A DNA stretch of 64,000 nt from Hepsetus odoe (lineage: Eukaryota; Chordata; Actinopteri; Characiformes; Hepsetidae), in assembly GCA_017165825.1 (NCBI GenBank), contig CM029393.1:3901355-3965354 (forward strand). The letters run 5' to 3'. This document shows positions 11,531-23,795 of this stretch, piece after piece. Under the pieces are notes generated by a model. It had not been told where the DNA came from, ran no database searches, and saw only the letters and a list, made by a program, of their open reading frames with translations. Both the position numbers and the translations under genes were made by a program. Numbering within the stretch: position 1 is the stretch's first letter; each line of letters begins with the position of its first letter.

Positions 11531-11770
11531 TGTGCCAGCTCACAGATTTGGGGGGGGTTGCTATTAGGGATTTTCTGTCTGAACTAGATGAATCATAACC
11601 CTGCATGCACTTCAGGGGACCAGGGAGGGTTTTATATTCCATGCATCATTGAACCTGCTTGGAAAGCTGGAGTTGTGCCCTGCTCAAGGGACGGGGGTTC
11701 CAATATATTTCACTCACAGTGCTTTATAAGGCATATTTACTTATTCCCTTATTTCTGGGCAAAGCATTAT
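11531..11770 (+). repeat. Diverged repeat family D, copy 2
   Basis: Partner of 8660-8890, sharing 'CCAGCTCACAGATTTGGGGG' and 'GGTTTTATATTCCATGCATC'. It carries about 45 extra bases between these blocks. Non-coding. Confidence 0.6.
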
Positions 11771-13747
11771 AACATTGGAAATAGTCTGATATAAAATGAA
11801 AGTTACCAGGCAGCAAACTTACATGCTTTTTCGCTTTATTTCCTATCGAGTTACTTAGTCGAGACATATTTCAGTGTCTGAACTTTACTTCCTTACTTTC
11901 GCAGGAAAGCTACAAGGCTGAAGTAGATTACTAGTCATGGAAAATCAGATTACTATTCATTAGCACGGTGCAAACCACAGGAATAAATCATTCTACACGT
12001 TTCTCATATTGACTTGCTCATGTGGTTTCTGACAAATGTCACATCAAAGTTATAGTAATGACAGACCAGGGCTAGAAATCCACTTACTTTCTGTAAAATA
12101 CCTGCAAGACGAGTAGATAGAACGAACTATATGCAGTCCAGCATATTTCTTGCTCAATGCACAATGACACGCTTGCTGCTTGCATTTACACCAATGCCCA
12201 GAAGTGTGTAAATTTGTGAAAGAAGGTGGATTCTGAAATGTGTGCTGATTTTAGCACGTAGTTTACATCAGGCAGCCCCTGTAACCAGGAACAGAGCATC
12301 TAAGCACTACATCCCACAGAACTAGAGCACAATTCTCCCATGCATGTGTCACACCTCAAAAAGCAACATCTGCCACTCGAGCCTGGCGGCAAGCTCCTAA
12401 AAAAAGTAACCTGACACCTGGAGCATGAACATGGTTTATTCAATATTTGAATAACTCGTGTAGAAGTCATGCCATCTTTTCTTGAGATGCATAGTCTGTT
12501 AATACCCATTTTGGATGATCATATTGAGGGAACACTGTGAATTCTTTGACTTTTTATTCAGCAATTCAGCACACGGTGGAGTTGCTTATATTCAGGATGA
12601 TGCATAAAATGCGTAAATGACTTTATAAGCAAGCCAAACGGACCACTCTCACATCTCGAAGGCTGCTGTAATTCTGTGTTCAGAGCAGTTTCTCCTCATT
12701 AATGAGCTGGCTGTGGTCATCTCTGTTTAGCAGGTCAGCTCTCATGGGAGACCAAAGTCTAGCCCATAAAGCAACCAGGCGACTGGCAGGCTTACATTTA
12801 TTAGGCTATAGTCCACCACGCAGTGGAGGCAGAATGCTGCTGCTATAAATTTGAGTTCAGATTGGTGCTACAAGGGGTATATTAGGCCAGGCCATATAGG
12901 AGAGGAGGGAGGGGGAGCTAAGAGGTAGAATAGGTGTAATTCATAGACAGGGGAGACAGAGTGAGTCAGTATAATTCAGCTTGAAGGGATAAGAGCACAG
13001 ATGAGAACAGAAAACTGAACTCTAGATAACAGATCATTAAAAACATTGCAGCTTGCCAATGGTGGTTTAATTTATTTGGAACAATTTTCATAATTTTACA
13101 CAATTTCATTTATTTTTTACACTAATTTCACTGTTGAAAAGTGTGTTTTGCTGAAAAACGGGCCGTCATGTAGCAGTCGCTGTGTGTGGTGTTAATAGTG
13201 ATGCTTTGAGTGGTGCCATGCTCTCAAAGGCTGTGGACAGCTCTGTACAGTTCTGAAAACTAGAGAGGATATATTGAAAATGAAATTAAACTGAGATAAA
13301 TTCTTCTTTTAGGCATTCCTTTCAAGATAAACAATGAAAAAGCCAAAAATATCCACATACCAGGAAAAAATATTAAACATTTAGAAACCATTTTTTTGCT
13401 TAAAAATCTCACTTTTTATTTTTATGTAATTTCCATTTATTTATATCATTTCTTAAGTTGTTTATTTTTGTTTTAGTTGCTAAGATTTAGTTTTTTTCCC
13501 CTTACAACTCCAGAAGCTCCAGTACAACACTAAGAAGCAAACAAAGGGTTGTAGGGTTATATTGGATCACTAACACCGGGAGTCTCGAGTCACCCCTCAT
13601 TTCTTTACGTGAGACAATTTGTACAGTGATTCATCGCAACATGAGCAAAAATAAATGTAAATACAGCTCTCAACACAAAGAAAGTTTGCATAAATCGAAT
13701 GAGCCTCTAATAATCTTGAATGAAAGCCATTATTCTTCAACATAGTC
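11771..13747. other. Intergenic sequence, no gene seen
   Basis: Mostly unique, AT-rich sequence. A purine-rich patch lies at 12898-12935. No coding family or RNA gene recognised. Confidence 0.4.
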
Positions 13748-13921
13748 TACGGACCAATGGCTCAAGAGGTCCCAGGTTCAAATCCCACCTCTGGCACTAG
13801 CACCACTGGGTCCCTGAGCAAAACCCTTAACCCTGAGTGTCTCCAGGGGGACTGTCCCTGTAATCAGGACATGGAAGTCGCTCTGGATAAGAGCGTCTGC
13901 TAAATGCCGTAAATGTAAATG
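13748..13921 (+). repeat. V-SINE copy, good core
   Basis: Contains 'CCCAGGTTCAAATCCCACCT' (B box), 'CACCACTGGGTCCCTGAGCA', 'TCCAGGGGGACTGTCCCTGT' and the core 'CTCTGGATAAGAGCGTCTGC', with a 3' TAAATG tail. The A-box end of the tRNA head is absent. Confidence 0.93.
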
Positions 13922-13929
13922 AACACTCT

Positions 13930-14240
13930 TAGGCTAACTTTCCTGTAGTTTTTTTTTTTGAGTGATCTTCTGGAACAATTCTCTGGGCTTCTTGAAGGAC
14001 GTTCCAAAGCTCTTCTTAAGATGTGTTCTGCCTTTTGTTCCACTCTCTGTCAAGATGATCCCACACTGCTTCTGCCTCTGAAACTGCTCAGGTCCAGAGA
14101 CTGGACTGAAAAGGAGAGACAAAAAAAAGCCTGGAGAGCTGTTGCTCAACAATACATTAAAGAATACAAGACGTTCTGGCTGATTGGAGGCAAAATGTGA
14201 AGAAATGAGAGGTGACTTCAGATTTTTACACAGCACTGTA
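13930..14240 (+). repeat. Possible Tc1-like element fragment
   Basis: The stretch from 'CTTTCCTGTAGTTTTTTTTT' to 'GCAAAATGTGAAGAAATGAG' and 'TTTTTACACAGCACTGTATG' looks like a fish Tc1-family derivative, with a TIR-like end near 14240. Overlapping open frames of 80 and 104 codons on opposite strands have no intact transposase motif. The assignment is tentative. Confidence 0.35.
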
Positions 14241-14307
14241 TGTGTCATCTGTTCTTTCTCATAAAATTTGGTCTCAGCATAGCAAGGTCAGAGTGTCATT
14301 GTTGATT

Positions 14308-14322
14308 GTGTGTGTGTGTGTG
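14308..14322 (+). repeat. Short (TG)n microsatellite
   Basis: About seven TG units. Confidence 0.9.
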
Positions 14323-14727
14323 AGGGAGGGTTTGTGTGTGATAGAGAGAGACTGAGTGAGACGCCCCAGATGAGCAGGACTTTGTAACCTGTTCATAAGA
14401 ACAGACAGTGGCGCCGGGCTGTGAGATGGGGAAGTAGTTCTAGATGCTGATTTAACTCCAACTGCTCTGCAACTCCACAAGGCACTCCTGTCATTATGTC
14501 ATCTCCACTCAGATATCTCCTCACTCTGCTTGCAGTGACCTTGACATGCTCATCCAGCCTCATTCATTTACAATGTATGGAGCCAGCAGTGGAGGCCACA
14601 GGAGCTTGAGGCTTGTTGGGAATGATTGGTGCTTTGGAGGCTTACAAAAGTGGTGACATCTACTAAATGTGCTCAGAGAAAACCACTGCAAAACTAACAC
14701 ACTGATGTACTGTACATGCTGTGGTGC

Positions 14728-14898
14728 TTGAAAGTCTGTGCACCCATTAGAATCTCTATATTTCTATAGAAATGCAGCATAAAATATCAACCCATAGGCA
14801 CATCCAGAAAACAAATGAAACAAAACTGTTATTAACTGAGACGAATGATCCAGTTTAACATAACTGTGAGTGGTGAATGCATGAGAACCAAATTTCAG
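14728..14898 (+). mobile_element. Tc1-like DNA transposon 5' remnant
   Basis: Reads 'GTGCTTGAAAGTCTGTGCAC', then an AT-rich spacer, then 'GATCCAGTTTAACATAACTG' and 'TGAGTGGTGAATGCATGAG'. This is the characteristic TIR and subterminal order of a common fish and amphibian Tc1 family. It is degenerate and has no transposase. Confidence 0.6.
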
Positions 14899-16275
14899 TA
14901 TCGGAAATATGTTGTTAAAAATCTAAATAAAAATAATAACAACAACAAATAATAAATATACTTTAAAAAACAGGTCTTTGGTCGCCAGCTACTGGACTGA
15001 GTGAGTGAGTCAGACATCATGATATCAGATTTTATACCCAACAATCTAAGTGCTTTGCCACTCCGGTGAATGTATTGTAATGAACCTTGTAATGCCATTT
15101 TGGTGTTCCATCACTGACTAGAGGAGATGGCTTTACCTTCTGAGCCTTCTGACCTGAAATAAATCTTAAATCTGTCCTTAAAAACACAAACATCTACTAC
15201 CCACAAATCTCTCATTTTCCTGCCCTATTTACACAAATAAATCTCCACATGAAAGCTTCTCCCATAAAACGCTAGGCCAGAACATGTTTTCCAGACTCAA
15301 ACCACATTCCTCCAAGGAGAGAAGTCTGAGTTTATGACCCAAAACGAGAAACTTTGTCAACAAAAAGTTTCCAACAGGAGTGCCCTGTATTCCCTGGATA
15401 GCTGGGAGACATGCCCATGGATTTGGAACACCTTCACAGACAGAAGGACTGAAAAAGAGTCTCTTTTGGGGGGATTGATTAGCACAATGAAGCAGGATGA
15501 GAGAAAGAGAAACATTTATTTGCAGGTTTAGGCCTTCGCAGCTGCGAGAAAAGAGTGGCCCTATTTAAGCTCAAGCTAAACAGGCAGCCAGGGGCTTATA
15601 ACTCACACAAGAGAGGGGTCAAAAGGGATTATTATGGGAAGCTGGTCACTGGAACAGACTTTTAAACAGACTTATAAAGCAGACTTTTAAAAAAAAAGGG
15701 GGAAATAAGTACGGAGAGTGTGAAAATCCACCTCGTATTTATATCTTTTCACAGACAAATTGGAACAGAAGAGTATATATTCATAATGAAATTTACTAAC
15801 CACATGATAGGAGGAAAGCATTAAACTGCATTCGGGAAACTACATTCAGATTTGCATATTCGTAAAAATAGGAATACGTTTCTAGAGGTCAGTGCTGCCA
15901 GTGATAAAAACGGACTGGTGACTCTTCCAGGGTGTTTTCCTGCCTTTGGCTCTGTGTGCTCCAGCACCACATGTGATTCTTCTCAGAGCAAGAGGCTGAG
16001 ATAATGAATAAAAGAACAGCCATGGTGTCTTTATAAACATCAAAGCTCTTGGTTAATAAGACTTCAGACATCAAGTAGCATGCATGATCATGGGGAAGAA
16101 TCCGAGGTTTCTCAGGGGCAACATCATTAAACAACACCTGAACGGAACCACACGTCTGTGTAGAAGTGTGATGGGCAGGATTTCTCTCAGAATAATGGAA
16201 AGGAAGGTAAGAGAGAAGCCAGCAGTTACTCAAAAAAGTTTGAGTTTGAGATGATGTTAATGTGTCAATATACAA
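14899..16275. other. Intergenic sequence, no gene seen
   Basis: No recognised coding family. A 150-codon minus-strand open frame ending at 15889 is open mainly because it runs out of the adjacent GATA array, and it has no domain. Confidence 0.45.
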
Positions 16276-16393
16276 CAATATAGATAGATAGATAGACAGA
16301 TAGACAGACAGATAGATAGAGAGATAGATAGACAGATACACAGATAGATAGACAGATAGACAGACAGATAGATAGAGAGATAGACAGATACAC

Positions 16394-16428
<35 letters not shown>

Positions 16429-16441
16429 CAGACAGATACAC

Positions 16442-16480
<39 letters not shown>

Positions 16481-16493
16481 CAGACAGATACAC

Positions 16494-16524
<31 letters not shown>

Positions 16525-16537
16525 CAGACAGATAGAC

Positions 16538-16590
<53 letters not shown>

Positions 16591-16592
16591 TG
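16276..16592 (+). repeat. GATA/GACA tetranucleotide array (Bkm-like)
   Basis: About 310 bases of GATA units interspersed with GACA and 'GATACACAGATA' punctuations. The segment 'ACAGACAGATACACAGATAG' recurs, indicating internal block duplication. The minus-strand Tyr/Leu/Ser open frame is a by-product of the array. Confidence 0.97.
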
Positions 16593-17737
16593 AATTAGAT
16601 AGATATGAGCCTATGAGTTAACTGGTATAAAAAATAATACCTTGACTAAATAAACCATTGGCAAACAATAACTATTTCATAATGGCCAATAAATATTCAT
16701 TAATTTGTGTCTTAGCCGTTAAGGTTTTTAACTTTTATGTTAGAAATTTTTCTGCACTTCTCCTTTAACAAAAATAAGCAGACTTGCTGTTTGAGTTTGC
16801 TAACACTTTGTATAGACAGAGCCATGTTTTCTGTGTTGTGTTTAGACGTCAGAAGTTGATCAGACTGGTTCCGTCCCATCAACCCCCTGGTGTGAGTTTC
16901 CAGCGCTGCTGTCTATTTGTAGTCCGCCTCTGTCCCCGCTACACTCCATTTAAGGTCATCTCGCAGGTGGAGTCACAAAAAGCAAAGCCATTCTGCTTTT
17001 CAGTCCTTTTAGCTATTCACAAATCACTGGCACCGAAGCCAGTCTGTCTGAATAAAGACACCTGTTAATGAATAAATATACCACCAATCCATCCTTTTTA
17101 CACAGTTTCTCAACAAGATCTCAGTCATGAAAGTGCAGCTTTTACAAATGAAGCTCTGTTGCTAAAAGCTTACTTTGTCCATCAAAGAAATGATTTGTAC
17201 ATTTTCAAAACTCAACCTACAGTTGATTGTGTGTATTTTCTTTTGTGGGTTAAAAGGCTGATGTTGTGCAAATGTAATGGAAGCTTATTGCCTGCACACT
17301 CCACATGTTCAGTAATCTAAATTCGACTTGCTTATGTGGTTTCTGACAATGTATGACATATTACATCTATAAAATGGTATATTAAACTAAAATCAGGTGG
17401 TGACATTCCTACTAAATGAAAATAATGCAAAGACTCAACCTGCTAAGGTGTCGGAGCTGCATCTTAATGCGTGGTCATGGCTTAGTAAGCCATTGGAAAT
17501 TTTATTATATTTTGATATCTTGGTCCCATGATTAAGAAAAGGATATCACCAATGGGACTCCATAGCAGTCAAACAACACAAACCTATCTTGATGAATCCG
17601 AGGATACATTTGCCTGAACTATAGATTTAAGTGGAACACAAGTTAGTGATGGAGAGTCGTCTCCAGAAGAGTCTTCATTGTGGGAGTTGACTCTTAAGTC
17701 TAGTAAACTGTTTGATTCACTTGAATGGTCTGAGTGT
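16593..17737. other. Intergenic sequence, no gene seen
   Basis: No recognised gene. The open frame at 16784-17068 (+) shows no domain. Confidence 0.4.
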
Positions 17738-18095
17738 GGCATGGCGGTGCAGTGGGCAGCGCTGTCGCCTCACAGTGAGAAGGTCTTGGGTTCCTTGAGG
17801 GTTCTGAGTCCTTTCTTTGTGGAGTTTGCATGTTCTCCCTGTGTCAGTGTGGTTCCCTTTGGGACCTCCAGTGTCCTCCCACCGTCCGAAGACATGCAGG
17901 TCATGTATATGGATGTTAAATTGCCCTTTTTTTTTTGATTGAGTGTGTGTTTTTGTCTGCCCTACGACGGACTGGTGTCTTGTCCAGGGTGTTTCTCTGC
18001 CTTTCGTCCTGAGAGGTGGGACTGACTCCAGCACTGAAGTGACCCTAATTAGGACAAGCGGCTAAGAAATAGAGTGAGCGAGTGAGTGAGAATGG
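17738..18095 (+). repeat. tRNA-like SINE family C, long copy
   Basis: The head 'GCGGTGCAGTGGGCAGCGCT' plus 'GTCGCCTCACAGTGAGAAGG' and 'TGGGTTC' resembles a tRNA. It continues with 'GTGGAGTTTGCATGTTCTCC', 'CCGTCCGAAGACATGCAGGT' and 'TGTCCAGGGTGTTTCTCTGC', and ends in a (GTGA)n tail. This is a widely dispersed fish retroposon type. Open frames across it on both strands are spurious. Confidence 0.85.
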
Positions 18096-20513
18096 CATGA
18101 GGGGTATTTTACTAAAAGCACATTATTTTTGGAGCTTCCCTTTTGCCTTAATAACAGCTGTTTTTTTTTTATTAGATATTTAAAAACATATATATTGCTG
18201 CAAATAACTGAGCTTATCTGAAGCGCATGACTTTCGGAGCCTCACTTCTTTAGGGAGCTGAATTATACGTTTTTATTTTAACTTTAAAATCTTTAACAAC
18301 TCAAAAAGTAGATCTAGATGCAGTTAAGATGGTTTAATTTCTACTGCATAGCTTAAGTCAAAGGCTCAAGCGATGTCTGGCTTAAAAGTAAGTTAAAAAT
18401 GAAGAAAACCTGCATCAGTACGAGAAATGTCTGTAAGTTTAGACAAAGCAGCACGATAGCCTGATGCAAAGCAGCGTTTTGCCATTCAAACAACACTCTG
18501 TCTGCTAGCAATGACAGCCTGTTCATATATTCATGGGGGGAAAGGGATCCGTGGCGCTAAAAACTCATAAAAGTCGGTCATTAAATCTTTCATGGCTGCC
18601 TTGCGTCTGTTCTTACTGAGGAAACAAAGGAGGGGGTTCTGAGCACAGTCTAACAGCTAGGAAAAAAAAGGTAAAATATAGCAGGTCTGAGTTTCAAACA
18701 TCTCTCTCTGCTACGTTAATGGCTTTTACACTTAGACGTTCACTCTATGACAGGGGCACGATGCCATTTTGGGTTCAGCCATGGTTGTTTTTCTCCAGGG
18801 CCTGTTAGCACGCTTCCCAGACGAATATAAAACTGCTCATGATTGGCTGAACTGGAGGAGATGGACCTCACTTTTCCGTTTGTATTTATAAACCAGAAGC
18901 AGACCGAAGCCATCGCCCCTGCTTATGGGCGACTGAAGACTGGCTGCATTTGAACTCAGCCTGCGTCAGAAAGGCCTCTTCTTTCCTGGGTGTCCTACAT
19001 CTTTCTTCTGTTTTTTATTACATGACTGTGTGGTTTTGTGCACTATTTTTGTCACCATTTTCCCATTTTCCTTCAGCTCTTTGAATTAAACTCATTCATT
19101 CATTCATTTTTGGCTCATTCGATAATTTTGACATAAGGCCATTGGCCAAAATGTGAAAAGGTTCATTCTAACAATCTGCTAATGGTACAATATTTAAATA
19201 TATTAAAAATGAATAAAGGGACTCAGGATGTCTCAAAGGCTAATTTCACTTTTTAAATATTACTTTGAAACAAGTGGTAGTCATTGATAGATCACTAAGA
19301 GGATTTAGATATTTTACTCATTTCAGTATGTAAATTGTGATTTCTTGGTTCTTTGAGCTCATTTATATGTTGTTTTTTCCTCTTCATGAATACCTTTTTC
19401 TGTACTGTAATTACAGCACTGTTCAAAAAGTTATAACCCTTGTTTCATTACAAATTTATCAGTTATTTTATAATGGTTTATGGTGAATTTTTCCTATTTT
19501 CCTAAAGGTTTTTTAAAAAAGATTTTATGTATATAAAAAACAAAAAGAACGCACCTGTTAAAACATACTGCAAAAATACTGCAAATATCTATTTACAGTC
19601 CATTTTTATGGGCTTTTTGTAAAACCTTTTTTCCCCCACTTATTCCACTCATGTTCTACAGATTTCTCAGTAATTTTAGAATAAACTACAACTCTATTCA
19701 TCATTCTATACTTTCAGCGGTCATGTTGCACATGTGCCTCATAAAAAATAACATAAAACCTGATTTGTTTTTGTGAAAACCGATTCCAAACAGGTAGATT
19801 TAGTAAGTTAGTAAGTTAAACCTATTTTTTTTTTTTTTTTCAACACGCTGGCTTGAGGTCTGAGCCACATCAGAGTTTGGGGTAAATTTGTAGGCAATGC
19901 ATTTAGACAAACACTGTTACAAATTTGGAAATTGGCCACATTTTCATTGCAGTAAGGCCATGTCTGTAATCGGTGCTGCAGCAGCTGCGTTGGCTGGTTG
20001 AGCATGAAGCCACAGGGGTTAAGGTTGTAACCCACATCTTTAATTTAGGCTATATCCGGGGGAGAGCGGCCAGCATAATAACAGCCTGGCTAACGCTGAT
20101 GCACACTGACGGCCATTCATTAGCCAGGCCCAGTGCCCCTCCACCCTTGCCTGATACTGCGGGCCAGACGAGCATGCCCACTCACATCCCGTCACTGGCT
20201 TCTGTCTGAAGCAGAGCCAACCATGACACACATAGGCTGCACACAACAAGAGAAAGTCACTAAACGAATGCACATCTGTATGGACGCCATGCTCTACATC
20301 CATTTAAAGAGGAACTGCACGGATTCTTTTTACATAGATAGTCAAATGTTCCATTCTGGAGAAACTTCACAGTTCGCAGTGCTAGTGGTAGGAACAAGAA
20401 CCCCAAGGCCTTTAATGTCTCTAAAACTACCTCAAATGCTCAGACCCAACCAGATGTCTGAGCCATTGTTCTAAGATGTGTTGAATCAGTGTTTTAGCCT
20501 AAAAAGTTTAGCC
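18096..20513. other. Intergenic sequence, no gene seen
   Basis: AT-rich. It holds one copy of a short duplicated segment (18125-18196; partner 21529-21600). The GC-richer patch 20040-20230 is repeat-free and might be a conserved regulatory element, but this cannot be shown here. No gene recognised. Confidence 0.4.
18125..18196 (+). repeat. Short dispersed repeat E, copy 1
   Basis: Near-identical to 21529-21600: 'ATTATTTTTGGAGC.TCC', 'TTTTGCCTTAATAA.AGCTG', a T-run, then 'ATTAGATATTTAAAAACATA'. Probably part of an unrecognised transposon. Confidence 0.7.
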
Positions 20514-20830
20514 TTCTTCTTCTTTTTTTTACTTCTTCTTCTTTCAGCTGATCCTGTTTAGGGGGATCATCTGTTTCCATTTCTTCCTGTCCTCTGCATC
20601 TTCCTCCTTCACACCCACAGCCTGCATGTCCTCTCTCACCACGTCCATAAACCTCCTCTTTGCTCTTCCTCTTCTCCTCTTTCCTGGCAGCTCCATCCTC
20701 AACATCTTATATATTCCAATATAATCCTCATCTCTCCTCTGGACATGTCCAAACCAACGCAACCTTACCTCTCTAACTTTGTGACCAAAATGTCTCATTT
20801 GTTTTATGCAACTTTCCATTACTAATGGAA
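20514..20830 (-). mobile_element. RTE-like LINE, 3' end with ORF C-terminus
   Basis: The minus-strand frame 20544-20819 carries the endonuclease/RT C-terminal tail typical of RTE-type non-LTR elements: 'LRWFGHVQRRDEDYIG', 'MLRMELPGKRRRGRAKRRF', 'MDVVREDM' and 'EEDAEDRKKWKQMI'. It is 5' truncated and ends in a GAAGAAG-type 3' tail (TTCTTCTTC on the plus strand), as expected for an aborted retrotransposition. Clade assignment is tentative. Confidence 0.8.
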
Positions 20831-22741
20831 TAACTTACAAAACTACAATAGCTGTGCTTTCAAAGACCTGGCTGATAGACTGCATTTGGGGCAAGAAGAA
20901 AACTGTTTTTTTCTCTAATTCATCACCATAAAGTGCTGTGAATGGCATGTTTAAAGTTTGTTAATTCAGCTTTAGCAAAGTTATGGGCCAGAAAAACAAA
21001 GAGAAATATATTTCTCTTCATATCTCTTGATGGTATTGAAGCAGGTAATAATTAGCAGCTTCAGCAGAAAGGAGCTGCAGAGGGAAAGGGAAAGCGGACG
21101 GCTCACTTGCTTCACTGCCTGCTCTCTCGGTGCGATTTAAAGCTGCTCATTTGCATCTCATTTGGATTTTTAAATTAAAGTGTGGCATAAAACTGTCTTG
21201 GGTGGGCAGTGGGCTCTCTGTAATTGCTGGAGGCTCTCTATAACTAATGTTGACGTATTAAACACAGTCTTAAATCAGAATCAAATCATTCTATTGCTCA
21301 AATAAGAAGGAATTACAAGGAATTTACCATAGATTGAGACAGACATGACTGAAGTCAAATAAATAAACAGAATATGGGAGAGATGAATATATATACTGTG
21401 GTGAGCAATCATCTGAGGCCAGTAGTGAACATTCTTCTAATTTTTCTAGTTTTTTTCCACAACAAATTACATTATCATACAGTTTATCTATCAAGTATCT
21501 AACAAGTAAATATGAAGGATGAACCATTATTTTTGGAGCCTCCATTTTGCCTTAATAAAAGCTGTTTTTTTTAATTAGATATTTAAAAACATATATAATA
21601 ATAATAAATAATAAAAAGTAATTATAAGCAGAAAATAAACTAGAATCTTGAAAAGGTGGTTTTAGGGACTATTTTTCCTTTCTTTTAAATCTCTCAACAT
21701 TCAAATGATTTTAGTTTTTTTTTTTTTTTTTTTTAAATAAAAAAAAATGTATCATGCCCACCTCAGACATTTGACCACAACAAACTGATTCATAAAATTA
21801 GTATAAAAATTATATTATTGGCTAAAAAAGTTCATGACAAAATGATTACAGTAAAAGCAAGGTTTGGAAAACAATTTAATTAATAAAATTAAATGAAGAT
21901 AATTTTCCATTAATAAAAAAACCTCTTAAATCCATGGGAGAGTTCAGTAATGCTTCTGTGATTATATATGGCCTCCATTTTCAGAAGAGTTAGAAGAAGA
22001 TCTTTTGTACTAAAAAAGTGAAAAAGTAATACTTTGGTACGACAGTGCCAACATATATCTACCAACCCACCAACCATATAAATAAATAAACAGCTGAAGA
22101 TTTCATGTGGATGGAAGTACAAAACCACTATGTAGAATGCAGGCCACTCACTTCAGTGCACTTCACTTCTGTGTTTACACTGCCCCTCTTTTTCTGTGCT
22201 GCTGTTGCAGCTGGCCACAGATACTTTCTCGCTATTGAGAACCACAAGTGGTGCACCATGCATACTTTATGAACCGAAGCATGACGTTGGAGGTTTGAGT
22301 GCCATCGTGACATGCATGCCGTTAGATAAAAGCAAAGAGAGCCATGCAGTCCTGTGCTTCTGTGCCTCATCTACAGTGTTTTCCTCCTTCCTCCAAGGAA
22401 GAGGGTTCACTGGAGTAGAACAAATCTTCTCAGATGCATAAGGCTTTCGGGCCTCAGGAAGATGTGACACAAGACTTATTCAGGCCCTTCATTCTGCTCC
22501 AGGCTCTGAACACCCATCCGAAAGGTTATCATTCAGTCTCTATTTGGTTGAAGAATGAAACTGCATATAAAATGTCAAATGGACCTTTTACACTGGGCAA
22601 AAAATGGTTTATTCCAATATGAATTATTTCCTCCAGACTTTCAACACTCGTTTAAAGGTTACCTCTCAATCCTTGTTCTCCACAAATAAAGTGCAAATAA
22701 AGTTATGAAACCATGTAGTCATGCCTGGTATTAATAAAATT
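20831..22741. other. Intergenic sequence, no gene seen
   Basis: AT-rich, with poly-T near 21716. Overlapping open frames at 22128-22470 on both strands show no family signature. Confidence 0.4.
21529..21600 (+). repeat. Short dispersed repeat E, copy 2
   Basis: Partner of 18125-18196, same orientation, about 90% alike by eye. Confidence 0.7.
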
Positions 22742-23275
22742 CAGTACTGTGCAAAGGTTTTAGGCAGGTGTGGAAAAAATGCTGTGAACAAAGAACGCTT
22801 TCAGAAATAGAAATAATGATTGCCTATTTTTATCAATTTACAAAATGCAAAGTGAGCGAACAAATGAAAAATCTAAATCAGATCAATATTTGGTGTTACT
22901 ACCTTTTGCCTTCAAACCAGCATCAGTTCTTCTGGCCCCACAGAGCCCTGATCTCAACATCATCCAGTGTGTCTGGATCACATGAAGAGACAGAAGGATG
23001 TGAGGAAGCTACATCCACAGAAGATCTGTGGTCAGTTCTCCAAGATGTTTGGAACAACCTACCAGCCAAATCCTTCAAAAACTGTGTGCAAGTGTACCTA
23101 GAAGAACTGATGCTGTTTTGAAGGCAAAGGGTGGTCACACCAAATATTGATCTGATTTAGATTCTCTTTTGTTCATTCACTGCATTTTATTCAATGATGA
23201 ACACTTCCATTTCTGAAAGAATTCTTTGTTTACAGCATTTGTTCCACACCTGCCTAAAACTTTTGCACAGTACTG
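22742..23275 (+). mobile_element. Tc1-like non-autonomous element with long inverted repeats
   Basis: Ends are inverted copies: left 'CAGTACTGTGCAAAGGTTTT', right reverse complement 'CAGTACTGTGCAAAAGTTTT'. Similarity continues inward for roughly 180 bases, including 'AATCTAAATCAGATCAATAT' and 'TTTGCCTTCAAA.CAGCATC'. The core 22930-23105 keeps a frameshifted C-terminal transposase segment with the Tc1 signature 'SPDLNIIQ' and 'VW'. No intact transposase remains, so any movement needed a helper. Confidence 0.85.
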
Positions 23276-23386
23276 CATATGAATTGTCTGGGATTTGTGA
23301 TTTTTTGAGGTTATTGGAGTCTAGGCGTGTACTGTTCCATAATTTATCTAAAGCTTGTAACAATCATATGAACATATATTGTACAA

Positions 23387-23755
23387 TAGTATTGAGCCAC
23401 CCCAAATTTTGCTTCCAAGGAGCCAGGCTTTCTTGTATTTTTAGTGATTTGCTGGGGAATTTCTCCAGGCCTCCTGAAGGTCACAGTTTTTGGCTCTCAA
23501 TTTCAGTTCAGTCCCTGCGCCAGACCAGTTTCAGGGGATTATTTTTTGTTGGTTAACCCACAAAGTGACCTACGAATGAATCATTCACATAGAACAAAAC
23601 CATCCAATGTAAGGCATGAAGCAGCGATGAAAAGGTGCAGGTGATTCTAGATGATCGTGTTTGTGATTAGTGGCTAGAACCCCTTTATCTAGAACACCTT
23701 GCATTTATAGGCACTTTACAACAGTTGCAGTTAAACATTTCTTTCATGAAATCTG
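23387..23755 (+). repeat. Interspersed repeat family B, copy 2
   Basis: Shares with copies at 3150 and 40113: 'GCTTCCAAGGAGCCAG', 'TTTTTGGCTCTCAATTTCAG', 'CCCCTTTATCTAGAACACCT' and 'TTTATAGGCACTTTACAAC'. A 120-codon open frame spanning it is non-coding. Confidence 0.6.
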
Positions 23756-23795
23756 CTTGGCATGCCAAAGGTAAGCCATTTTGACAAATATAGTC

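Noticed and set aside
16257..16493. Tyr/Leu/Ser-rich protein on the minus strand
   Set aside because: Direct translation of the GATA/GACA array.
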